Assembly: GCA_945859605.1 (NCBI GenBank)
Contig: OX243816.1
Location: forward strand, 27,444,424-27,508,423
Direction: 5' to 3'
DNA length: 64,000 bases
Source: Lumbricus rubellus
Taxonomy: Eukaryota; Annelida; Clitellata; Crassiclitellata; Lumbricidae
The notes beneath the pieces were generated by a model that worked only from the letters and a program-made list of their open reading frames with translations, made no database searches and was not told where the DNA came from. Positions 35,954-46,600 of this stretch are shown one piece after another (the stretch's first letter is position 1; the number at the start of each line of letters is the position of its first letter). Position numbers and translations under genes: made by a program.

Positions 35954-38900
35954 TCAGTCTTCTTCGCCACTAGTATCCATTTGAAATTTAAGCTCGTCTT
36001 TAAGTTCTCGAACACGACCGGTTTTTACCATTGTACGCCACTTATCCTTAATATCAACATTTGAACGCCCTGGAAGTATGTTATCCTTGACCATCTCGGC
36101 CCAGCTACTCAAGCCGTATTTGTGGACGGCCTTGAAAACTGTTTTCTCTTCATCTTCTGTCCATTTTGACCGTGGCTTTCTCTTCATGCGCAGGTATGAT
36201 GCGGTCTTCTTTGGACTCTGTGGCGGCGGCCGGTCATTGTCTTGAAACAGTGGTTCATTGCGTAATCTGGCAAGGCGTGTTCTTACTGAAACATTAAATA
36301 ATGAAAGATCAGCATAATCACAAAATGAAGAGCTAAGAAACTTCAAAAAGCAACAAGATGTTGCTAGTTTGCCTACGTTGCATGCCCAAGTAACTCTTGG
36401 GCATTCTGTGTAGGCGACATCATATGGGGCCATTGCATAATTACGTAACGCCGAAAATGACCGTTTTAGACCCACCCACCCACCCTGTAACGCTTCGTAA
36501 CGTTTCCCTTGACCCACCCACCTACCCTCCCCAGCGTTACGTAACGATAGCTACGAAAAATCAGTTGAGATTTAGGTCTATTATTGGCTTATGTGAGCAC
36601 GTAATTATAATTCATATTTTCATAGGGAATTTAATAGGCTATAAGAGTATAAGTGTAGGCTAGGCCTACATGTTAATTGGAATTTGACAGTAGACTAGGC
36701 TTAAAATATACACAATGTTTTATTATATAAATAACAGTCATGCGTGAATTGCAATTTTATTAAATTTTACCGCAATAATAAAATTTTACACTGCTGAAAA
36801 GTTTCATGGACTAAACGGCTCATTAACAATTAATCAAAATTAAGAGGAGCTAGGCCTATTTATTTCCTTAGTCTGGGCACCCCACTTAGGCCTACTAATA
36901 GAAATATTGCCGAGTTTTGTTGAGCGTTAATTTTAAATGTTTAGATCGTGTCCACTAAGTAAAACATGCTTCAAAGTGGTTCTTCGATGTCAGGAATTAA
37001 TTGGGAATTAGGTCTATACCACGTTGTTCCATTGGAAAAACTATCCAAACAATTCGAATAGCGGTTTCTGGTTCGCACAAACGGGAGAACAGAACTGACT
37101 TGGCATGAAACTGGTGTCTGCTGCCGGATCTTATCCAGCTAAATAGACATAATTATACTTCGGTTAAGTTTTAGACCAATGTCATGAAGTTTAAACTTCG
37201 ATCACATCGTGTCTAAAGTGTCAACTGGTGGTAATTTAATATTCGTTAATAAATTTTTTTAAAGGCGTTACGTAACGTTCAGCTACCCCCTCCCACCAAC
37301 CCCCGTAACGTTTCGTAACGTTTTCAATGACCCCACCCACCCACCCTCGAGTGTTACGTAATTATGCAATGACCCCTATTCTTACTCGAGGCATAACTAG
37401 TTTTGGCTGTCTTATGTCTCAACGTCTTCTAATCCAAATGGACTACGAAAAGTGCAGCAAACTTTACTTGAGGACAGTAACTGAATTTCTTTATCTTGGC
37501 AACTGAGCAAAACTGCATTAATTTAAAATTCATATTACACAGTGAGTATTCATATATACATACGACTATCGTTGGTGCTGTCGTCGCTGGAGTGGTTGTC
37601 TTTCGAAGGACTCTCATTTGCAGATGCTGAAGAACGCTTTTCAACATGAGAATCGCCTGATTTCCTCTTCAAAGAACTGCTACAGTAAAACAAACGCAAA
37701 ATATACATAACATATTATGTCTACATCGATATATGAGAGCAAACGAAACACCGGTCTCTGTGGGCGGCAGAATTCAGCAATTGTTAATCATGTTCACAAT
37801 ATTTTGTTTTTTTGCATTTAGGTCTACAATGTTGCCGTTTGTGGTTTTGGGCAAACAAATGACACACACAATTGAACACCAAACAGTTTAACATATATAT
37901 TATTATATGACATGCAAAATGTTGTAGCGAACAACATTGTGTCTTGGTCTGGTTGAATCTAACAATTGACAGACATCCATGAAAAGACAGTCAGATGACC
38001 GGGTGGCAGAGTGACATTTCTAGGGAATAAGGAATGGTTGACCAGAGTTCAACATTTACAAACTAAGTCAAACAAATACTTTGAAAATACATTGAACAGA
38101 AAACCAATGCATATACAGTATTGTATTGAGATCTATGCAGCTGTACAAGAACTGACAAATCAAGCAACCTGGAAACTGCCTTCTCTGTGGCATCTGATGT
38201 AGACCGACGATTCTCAGCGTCCACAGCAAGTGATGTTGATGACAATCCTGGAACACTCTTCAGTATCTGATCCTAAATTTCAAACAACAGCCAAAAGACT
38301 TGCATTGTTTCCATTTACATAGCTTATCGCTTAGTGCTGTAAACACAAATGAGCTAATATGCTAATACGTTGCTAGTGCCACATTAAATAATACAAGACA
38401 CACCATTATAATATCGCATGCATTGGTTAAAATGACCGTATGTACAGACATGTGCATCAGTCTGTCTCAATTGTCTCATGCCGGAAGTTTGAAATACAAA
38501 AGCTCGAAATACCAATGTATACAATCTAATTTAAAAGCCTATCTGCACCAACAGTAGATCATCTGAAAGTTTTTACACATCCAACCTTAAGAAATTTTTT
38601 CGTCATTATACGGAACATTTAGAATTTGGCTCAATAAAAATTTGTTACGATGTTATTCAACACTTTTATCAACTCCGCCATTAGTGCTATAGATGCAATC
38701 CAGCAATTTAATGTAACTGAATTTATAAAGTTAATAAAGTAGCATCAGTCTAACCTTATGACTTCGAAGGCTTTCAACAGCACTTTCAAATTTATCTTGC
38801 GAGACAAATCCCACTCCAAATTCTGGTTGCAATTTATATTTTGAAATAAATGCACTCAAAAGTGAACCAGTCAGCATTCTGTAAAAAACAAGAAAAGCAG

Positions 38901-41900
38901 CGGCAGTAGTTGAGTTAGGAATTCAAATAGTAATAATTTTATTTCATCTCCATCACATGTCATCTCAAATATCAACAGGCCAAAGAAACATCGCACTGGA
39001 GTCACTTTCTCTAAGTACAAATAAATCAGATTCTCTTAATCCAGTTCAGAACATCATTTAACAGCGCACACTAATAACTGCTCAAATAATGCTCTATTTG
39101 GGAGTGCCTCTGAGTAGAGAGCTGAATGGGGCGCTATAGCAAATGTGATAAATAAATAAATAAATAGAAACATACATGCCAGTCTGTGTTGCTGCTGCTA
39201 GATTTCGTGCCATCTGGTCTTGCTCATCCCAAACTTTCTTACTTCCTTCTTCAGTTGCTCTCTGATAAAGCAAAATTTAAGAACATCAAAATGAAAAGTT
39301 TATGCAAAAATTGTATACCAGCAATCAATACAAAAGACCAAATGTTGTTTGAAGACAGAAATTAAAGTACTAAGACAGAAACATTAGATCAGATTTGTCA
39401 TGTAAAAGCTAGAGCTGCTTCTGCCAAATATATTGTAGCTTGGTCAAATCTAAGACTGAGGTCTGTTTAATGCTCCAAAACATTTCTGCATTAATTAGTA
39501 AAGTGCAGAGGATGTGAAAGCCACAAAATTCTCTGCATGCATAATTGTTGGAAGACAAACAGCTTCTTCTCAGCAGCCATCACAAACTTTGTGTCAACGT
39601 CTCAGTCCCATACAACACATCAATGACATTGAAGCAACAATAATAATAATAATAATTAATATTAATAGTAATAATAATAAAAAATATACCGCGGTAAGAT
39701 AAGGACATGGCAGCTGATTTTCACACAGATCTTCGAGAAGCTTCCTGACTGATTCCATCAGATCTTCGAATGACGATGATGCATCAAATCCAGACAATGA
39801 CCTTGACTGAATCATCAAATCAAGACGATTGCTAATTTCCTGCAAAACATATCAACCATCAAGACAAATGAATAAGTATAGGATACTATATTTTCAAAAC
39901 AGCAGAATTAATGGAACTATTTACTATGTGATAATGAATAAATACCTAATTACCTATACTAAGAAACCATTTGTAAAGATTCCTGCCAGCAAATTCAGGT
40001 ACTTTCATGCTGCTCAAGGGGGGGGGAGGAGGGAGGGACGGAGGGATTGGCCGGGAACGGGCCGAATCCTAAAATTCCCGGGCAACGCTGGGTACCCAAG
40101 CTAGTTACAAATAATGTAGATGCTATGGATGACACAATTTAATGTACAGCCATATTGCAGTCAAGTCTGTTGTATAAAATGCTATATGTAAAAAGTGTCT
40201 TCATCCTGTCAACTAATACCTGTCATATAAAAAAATTGTACAAAAAGCTGTCACTTTTCATCTCAACCTCTTACATCAATTAAACTTTGAACTGTTGTAC
40301 TAAATGAAACATCTCATTTCAAACTCAATTAAATTATTATTATATCCTCATTTCATTCATTATCTGTGATTGCGCTATTTAACTATATATCTATGCAGTA
40401 AAGCTTGTTAAATTTGTGTGTTTGTTTTGTTCTAATAAAGATCACTTACTTACTTACTCAGACAATTAGATGACAGTTCTAAGATGCAAACAAAAGGGTC
40501 AGAGAGCTAGATAACATTGCTGATTCTTTATATCACAGAACACGTTAAGGATACGATATTTAAAACACCTGTTCAGTTTGGGTTGTTGTATCATTCCAGA
40601 TTCTATTCTTCACTCTCGTTGCAAGACTAAACTCTCGTGCTTTAATGCAGACGAGCACTGCCTTCACAAACAATAACACAGAAACACAAACATTGATATT
40701 ATAATCACAGATAATTATTAAAGCACCTTTTTCATATAGACTCATCAGAGGCACTCAATACCTAACAAAAGAGAAGCACAATTGTAGTACTTAATGGTTT
40801 TAAAATTAGTACAAAATAGAATCAAAGAAAAAAAACAGTTCTTGCAATAGCATGCCAACCTACGAGACCTGTATCAATTTCAGAAAGCTGGACCAACAAT
40901 AGCTTCTATGCTGCAATGCAGTAGTTGGCTGCTTATATGTCATATTGGCCGCTATTTAAAAACCAATGAAGACTTGCACGATGGGCCAAGTAACTCAAAT
41001 TTTAAAAAAGCAGCATTTTTTAATATTGAAAATATCGAATTCCATGTTTGTCAACCCCGGGATTTAGGTCCATGGATTCCCAGGATTCGGAATCCTGGCA
41101 TTACATTCCCTAGCAGCAGCATGATATGTCAGTCAACATAGCCCAACATACAACATATGTTTGAAAAAAAATTATTTCAGCAGTGCTCAGAATTTTATTT
41201 AACAACTTTAGAGGTTTTTAGCAAGTATGTGCCAATAAAGGCCATATATTTAAGGCAACAACAAGATGTGCATAATTGAGTTTGACTTTCTGTGTACGAG
41301 TGCACCATCTCTGCCTGCCAATGCAATGCATGTTAATTTTATGGGGAAAATTTCAGCTTTTGAGTCACAACAAAAGAACATATATATTCTTGAAACACAC
41401 ACTATTTGGACGCTCGACAGGAAATTATTCTTAAACAGACCTTATAAATTTTCAGTCTAGCTCATGTTGAAGTGCTTTGCATAAAATACCATTATGCTTT
41501 GTTGCTTATTTTCACTGACAAAAGCAGCTTTATAATGACGGTTACTCTGGTATACTTTGCTCATTACCTGTTCCTTAAGAAGCAGTTCCACTTTTGTGAG
41601 TGCCTTCGTCTTTAAACTTCTGAAGTTCTCTTTGACATTTGGCAACATGATAATGGCCTTTTCAAGTGGAGTGATGTTGTCCAATCCATTGCCGTACAAA
41701 ATGCATCCATAATGGATGAGAAACAGCCACTCGGTCAGCAGGCTCTCCCCACTGCAGCAGCCAGCACTCCGTGCTTTCACGATAACACCTGAAAAAGATT
41801 GTTTGGTAAACACGAAGACTGAGTCACCGTACTCCAAACAATATGGCTGCCAACGAATGCCGTAAAATTAGAACGCGACCGGTCGACGACATCGCAACAT

Positions 41901-42765
41901 GTATCTCAACATGCAAAACGTGAGGGTCGGTTAGGGCTCAGGTTAGGCGCCGTGAGGGTCGGTTAGGGTTAGTTTTAGGGTTTAGTGCAGTCATTCTGCT
42001 GAAATTGAAGCGTCCTTTAATTTTCGCGGAAATATTAGGCCGCATGTCGCGCCGCTCTGTTATGCACGCATCTACGGTGGCCATATTGTTTGGAGTACGG
42101 TGACTCAGTCTTCGTGTTTACCGATTGTTTTTCATCTTTGCTCAGATATTTAAGTGATACAAGCACATGACGCAATATATGAACAGCATCATAAAAGTCT
42201 CCAGGTTCGATTTTGTGATACTGCAACAGCGTTATTGTGAAACACTTAACTATCAGACCAACTGACAGCGACCAGATTACATCTAAGGCACTGTAGTAAT
42301 CATAATCTCAAGATATTTAGATATCTACGATATCCCAAAAAGACAGGATAGGATTTGTGAAAAATCAGTGTTTTCAGTTTCGACTGAAACCTGATGAGAA
42401 ACAACATCACAGCACAAGGTGAGGATTCTCTTATTCTGGACTTCAGATAGATATTTATCATCATAATCCGCATGAATAATTATTCCAGATAAGTTGAACA
42501 GAAATTTGCCCATTTTCGCAATGAGGTGGTGGAAGGACGGTCCTGGACGGAGGAGTGCTAGGGTGTAGTTGAGCGAATGGTTGAGCTTTTACCTTAGTTT
42601 ATTCGGTTTGACAGAATCGTTCTTTTAAACATTACCTCGAATAAATTCATCGCTCGATGTTGGATTCGCGTTGCAAGTCTTAAACTGTTGCCACATTAAA
42701 CTCCGTGCATATTCGATAATCCATTCAGTTATGATTTTGTCGGGGTCTGCCTCTGAACGCGACAT
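35954..42765 (-). CDS. TERF: Telomere-repeat binding factor, TRF1/TRF2 type (about 11 exons)
   Basis: Minus-strand exons: 42636-42765, 42391-42557, 42122-42220, 41568-(41788 to 41831), 40569-40661, 39690-39839, 39176-39261, 38755-38878, 38169-38272, 37564-37679 and 35954-36285. With the 41831 acceptor this is about 554 aa (human TRF2 542 aa). TRF proteins bind double-stranded TTAGGG repeats in shelterin. The TRFH dimerisation domain is recognisable in exons 3-5: PGDFYDAVHILRHVLVS, then NITPLEKAIIMLPNVKENF, then AVLVCIKAREFSLATRV, which parallel the DFR, TPLESA and CIKNKEF segments of human TRF2. A Ser-rich linker follows (exons 9-10). The C-terminal exon holds one Myb domain with its three tryptophans (KWTEDEE, SSWAEM, DKWRTM) and the telobox VDIKDKWRTM. 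The protein ends in the acidic tail SGEED. Oddities: exon 2 (56 residues) has no counterpart I recognise in vertebrate TRFH, and a transposon lies between exons 3 and 4 at 41805-42122. The exact exon 4 acceptor is unresolved; the other joins are in frame. The intron after exon 7 contains a SINE tail. Confidence 0.88.
36426..37376. mobile_element. 951-bp inverted-repeat element, Harbinger-like ends, in the last TERF intron
   Basis: The left end is GGGGCCATTGCATAATTACG and the right end on the minus strand is GGGGTCATTGCATAATTACG, each followed by TAACRC-type sequence. TAT lies outside both ends, which would fit a 3-bp target duplication as in PIF/Harbinger elements. GTTACGTAACG palindromes and CCCACCCACCC runs recur near both ends. 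No transposase was seen in either strand. Confidence 0.65.
39075..39166 (+). mobile_element. SINE 3' tail with (AAAT)n
   Basis: GGGAGTGCCTCTGAGTAG, then GGGGCGCTATAGCAAATG, then AAATAAATAAATAAAT. This shows the natural 3' end of the SINE family. It ends only 10 bp from the donor of TERF exon 7. Confidence 0.7.
40016..40104 (+). mobile_element. Helitron-like 3' end
   Basis: A G-rich GGGAGGGACGG tract, then CCCGGGCAACGCTGGGTACC and CAAGCTAG before a host T. The composition and CTAG terminus match the elements at 23126-23598 and 45371-45943. No matching 5' TCTATATAAA end was found upstream, so this copy is truncated or diverged. It lies in a TERF intron. Confidence 0.55.
41805..42122. mobile_element. 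318-bp inverted-repeat element inserted in the TERF reading frame
   Basis: The plus-strand left end is GGTAAACACGAAGACTGAGT and the right end is its perfect complement; the match continues for about 43 bp. The flanks are GATTGTTT at 41797-41804 and 42123-42130, an exact 8-bp duplication. The interior is highly similar to 4503-4819. On the TERF strand the incoming end reads ...CAATCG|GTAAAC, a usable splice donor. The minus-strand frame entering the element from exon 3 meets a stop at about 42035, so the element must be spliced out for a full-length product. It contains TTAGGGTTA at 41963-41971. Confidence 0.92.
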
Positions 42766-43674
42766 ACTGGCATTTATTTAACGTCTCGTTTCACTTCATC
42801 TATTAACTTTTATCTGACATTTATTTACTGAATGCGTATTCGCCGCCAACTCTGCAAGCAAGCGGCAGCCATTTTTCACGGTGTTTATGACTACGTTTTT
42901 TGTGATGCTACTGAATCCATAAGATAAGAGAAGACATTCTGAATTTTAAAAATGGTCAGATCCAGATGAATCTAACGAAATGAGTCTATAAAAAACTGGA
43001 TCGAGCATTTGTCTGAAAAATACATGCATTTATGGTTTTGGCTTTAAATTTCTGACTACTTTTTTGTTTTTCGGCAAATTTTAAAAAAAACTGTTTTCCC
43101 TAAATTTCTGATGACTTTTTAGTCTTTTGCTCAAAAAATCTTCCGACTTTTCTCGTCATTCCTATATTTTTTCACCGAAAAATGTCGTGTAAGAAGTTGC
43201 CTTAATAAACGAAATGTAGGCCGATATTACAATAAATTTTCGACCCAGGCCACGTACATGATCTAACCTTCCTAGAATAGATTCTTTAATTTGCCAATAG
43301 AAGTTTTGTTATTAGAATATTGAATGACTGCATAAATGCTTCAATTATTTATTTCTTCTGTAAACTACTGTGCGTTTGCAGGTAGTCTAATGAAGAATAT
43401 TGTTATTTTATTCCTTACTTATGAAGCAGGGATGTTTAAGGAATTTTTAGAACTGCACAACTTCTTTCCTTTCCCATCACAGTATAAATAATAATATTTA
43501 TAGTCTGGTTGCTCATCACTCATCAGTCATAATCGCTTGCTACAAAAATCCCAGAAACCTTTGCGTGATGTTGGCTCAGAGCAACAATTCGTGAATATAA
43601 TATTAACATATCTATGTAAAGACTCAAAGCTAGTTGTTGAATTCTGTTAAGAGGAAGCGAAGTTATCAATTAAA
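42766..43674. promoter_or_regulatory. Candidate shared upstream region of TERF (-) and PES1 (+)
   Basis: The two start codons are 909 bp apart and point away from each other. No CpG-rich block, TATA box or known factor site stands out; T-rich runs (TTTTTGTTTTT, CTTTTTAGTCTTTTGC) occur near 43060-43160. Promoter function is inferred from position only. Confidence 0.4.
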
Positions 43675-46600
43675 ATGGTTAATCGCAAAAGAAAGGTATT
43701 TTTACATTAAATTCGTTGTTCATACTATTTTGGTATATCTAGTCGTATCGATGAATAGCAATTGTTTGGCCATGTTTATGACTGATGGTGCGATTCGCGT
43801 GATGGTATTATAATCTACGTTGCTGTATTCACCCACGTGCTGTAGATAGGCTGAAGCCTTAACACCATAATTATATTTGGTATGTTAAGCCATCTGAAAA
43901 TCGAAATTAGTATTATTTAATCACGGGACTCAGTATGTTAAGTCATATGAAGATCTAAATTTGAGTTATTTAAATCACGGGATTCTGTAGCCATTAAGAA
44001 ACGGTAAGCAATATGTGACAAAATCAGTCGCAACTTCAAAATTAAATTTTTAAAATTATTTAGCACTGTCTTGTTGATTATTATTTATCTTCCCAAAACT
44101 GTTCGCAGTTTTTCTATATCTCCAATATGATAACCGAAGTTGCAGAATTGGGCTACAGAAAGTTGCAAAATTTTTAAACTGACGGTATACAACATAAACT
44201 ATTTGTCTCTCGTTAGAGATACGCCTGCTAGCTTGGGTTGGCTCATCTGTGTTTTGCAGACTCCTGGAGACCCATTTGTATCACCTTGGTTCGGCTGGTA
44301 GCGCCTCTTGAGTGGACTTCTTGACATGCACTATATAAATTCTTAATGATTGAATTGAGCTCTACATGTGATACTGTGATGCATTGCTCACTGACTTGCT
44401 ATTCTTCAATGTGCATGTGGTTTTTCATTTCAGAATGAAAGTGGTGCTGCAACTGCATTTATTTCAAGAGGAAAAGCAATTAAGGTGTTGCAGCTAAGTC
44501 TTCAAGACTTCAGGTAAATCTCAGATGTGGTGTTGTGCATGTACATACATACATCAGTGAATACATATATGTGCAATTGTGCATATTGGATAATTATTAA
44601 TTAATTCTGTGCTTGCCTGTATGTATGCATACTTGCATACATGACAAGCCCAACAGGGGACCTAATTCACTGGTTAAATAACATGCATCCAAGTGTAGTG
44701 ATTTATTTTATTGAAGGAATTCTGAGTTTTAATTTGACTTACATGTTGATGCAGAGGCTCTTGATTTGGTCATTTAAGGAATGATGTATGTAAAATGATA
44801 CAATATCTGTTACAATAGCTTTTCTGTGTTGTGTGTGTGCTAACAGTTTATGTATCTTATTATTGTCAGGCGACTATGCATCTTGAAGGGTATTTATCCT
44901 CAGGAACCAAAGCACGTAAAGAAGGTTTCCAAAGGCAATTCTGATCCAAAGACGTACTATTTCTTGAAAGATATCCAGTTCCTGAAGAGTGAACCAATCT
45001 TGGAAAAGTTTAGACAGTACAAGGTTTGTCATAAATAATTTGAAAGTTTTGTTAGTAAGGTCAATATTGTTGGTTAATTTATGTTTGTATTTAACATTTT
45101 AGATTTGGCTGATGTCAAGATTTTACTTATTTAATGTTTGCTGCAGATTCACAAATATAAATAACATTCAGTATTTTGAAATGGATTAATTCCTTTATTG
45201 AATTTGCGTGATGTTTTACTTCTTTGCAGATCTTTGTTCGTAAACTGACGAAAGCCGTTGCCAAGAGAGAAGGAGGCGCAGCAAGAAGACTGAGACGAAA
45301 TAAGCCGCAGATAGATTTGGCACATATCGTCAAAGAAAGGTTATCTTCTTTTGACGCATTTTATTAACTACTAGCTGTACCCGGCCATGCGTTGCTGTGA
45401 CTGAAAAGAGCGTCCAACCATCCCTTTCCCCACCTCCACCTCCCCCTCGGCCCTCTCCTTCCCCTCCCGCCCCCATTTTCATTTTCCCTCCCTCTGCCTC
45501 CCTGCATCCCTGCCTTCTCCATCCCTCCCCTCCGGTCCCTCCCCTCCCTCTTCGTCCCGCTCCCTCTTCCTTCTTTCCTCCCTCACATCGTTCCTTCCCC
45601 CACAGCGATAAAGTTGGTCATTCGCGACTTTTGTGCGACTTTACAACGTGATTTCGCGTTTCGTAAATCTCACGACTTTTGGGCGACTTTACAGCGTGAT
45701 TCTGGGACAAAGTGTTTCGGAAATCTGGCAACCCTGTGGTTTTGTTGAATTTGCAAATGGCGGTTGAACGGATTGCAAAGTTCACTTTTTGTGTAAAAGA
45801 TTGCGTTTTTTGGGGGGAAAAAATCTTAAGACACGGTCCTGTTGGAATGGAAGGTTTTGGTAAATTTTCAAAACAATCGGTGCGTAACTTTTGGCGAAAA
45901 ATTATTACAAACTATTGGAAAGTTTCTTTTTTATTTATATAGATTAACTCACTTCCTTGCTTTGCATGATTTAGACGTGGCATTTTACCATAAATTTATC
46001 TTTCAATCTGCAGAGAAAGCATGTGGACTTTGTGTTAATGTTATGCATTAGAATCAGACAATGCACATATTCACTACAACTTGAACCACTAAGATGCTTG
46101 CTGATGGATGCATTCATTTGGACCAGGATTTACCACATTATTCATGCACGATTTTTTGCACACTTAACTGCAATAATCACTGGCAATCTGTTCTAAGTGA
46201 AATTGTGATTTATGAAACCTATACTGTCTTGTGCAAGAAGCAAATGCCTGAATAATAATTTGCAAGCGGGCAAGCTAACCTCAAGTTATGTGGAACTGGC
46301 TGCTGTGAAGTTTGCATTCCAACTGTTCATCTAAGTTCTAGGCAGATGTACTATCCAGAAATGAAGATTGTTTGTAAGGAGATGCCATCCATGACATCAT
46401 AAGGAGATGCCATCCATGACATCATAAGGAGATGCCATCCATGACATCATAAGGAGATGCCATCCATGACATCATAAGGAGATGCCATCCATGACATCAT
46501 GCAATTCTGCCTTGCATTGTTTACATGTCGGTCTTTTGGTTTAGGTATCCGTCTTTGGTTGATGCCGTACGAGACCTCGATGACTGTTTAGCGATGTGCT

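Noticed and set aside
39176..39182. GC splice donor for TERF exon 7 (ACTG|GCATGT)
   Set aside because: A normal donor four bases further (GGCAT|GTATGT) keeps the reading frame with exon 8.
45397..45651. Pro/Ser-rich 84-codon ORF
   Set aside because: It is the C-rich interior of the Helitron-like element; the same tract appears in inverse orientation at 23460-23590.
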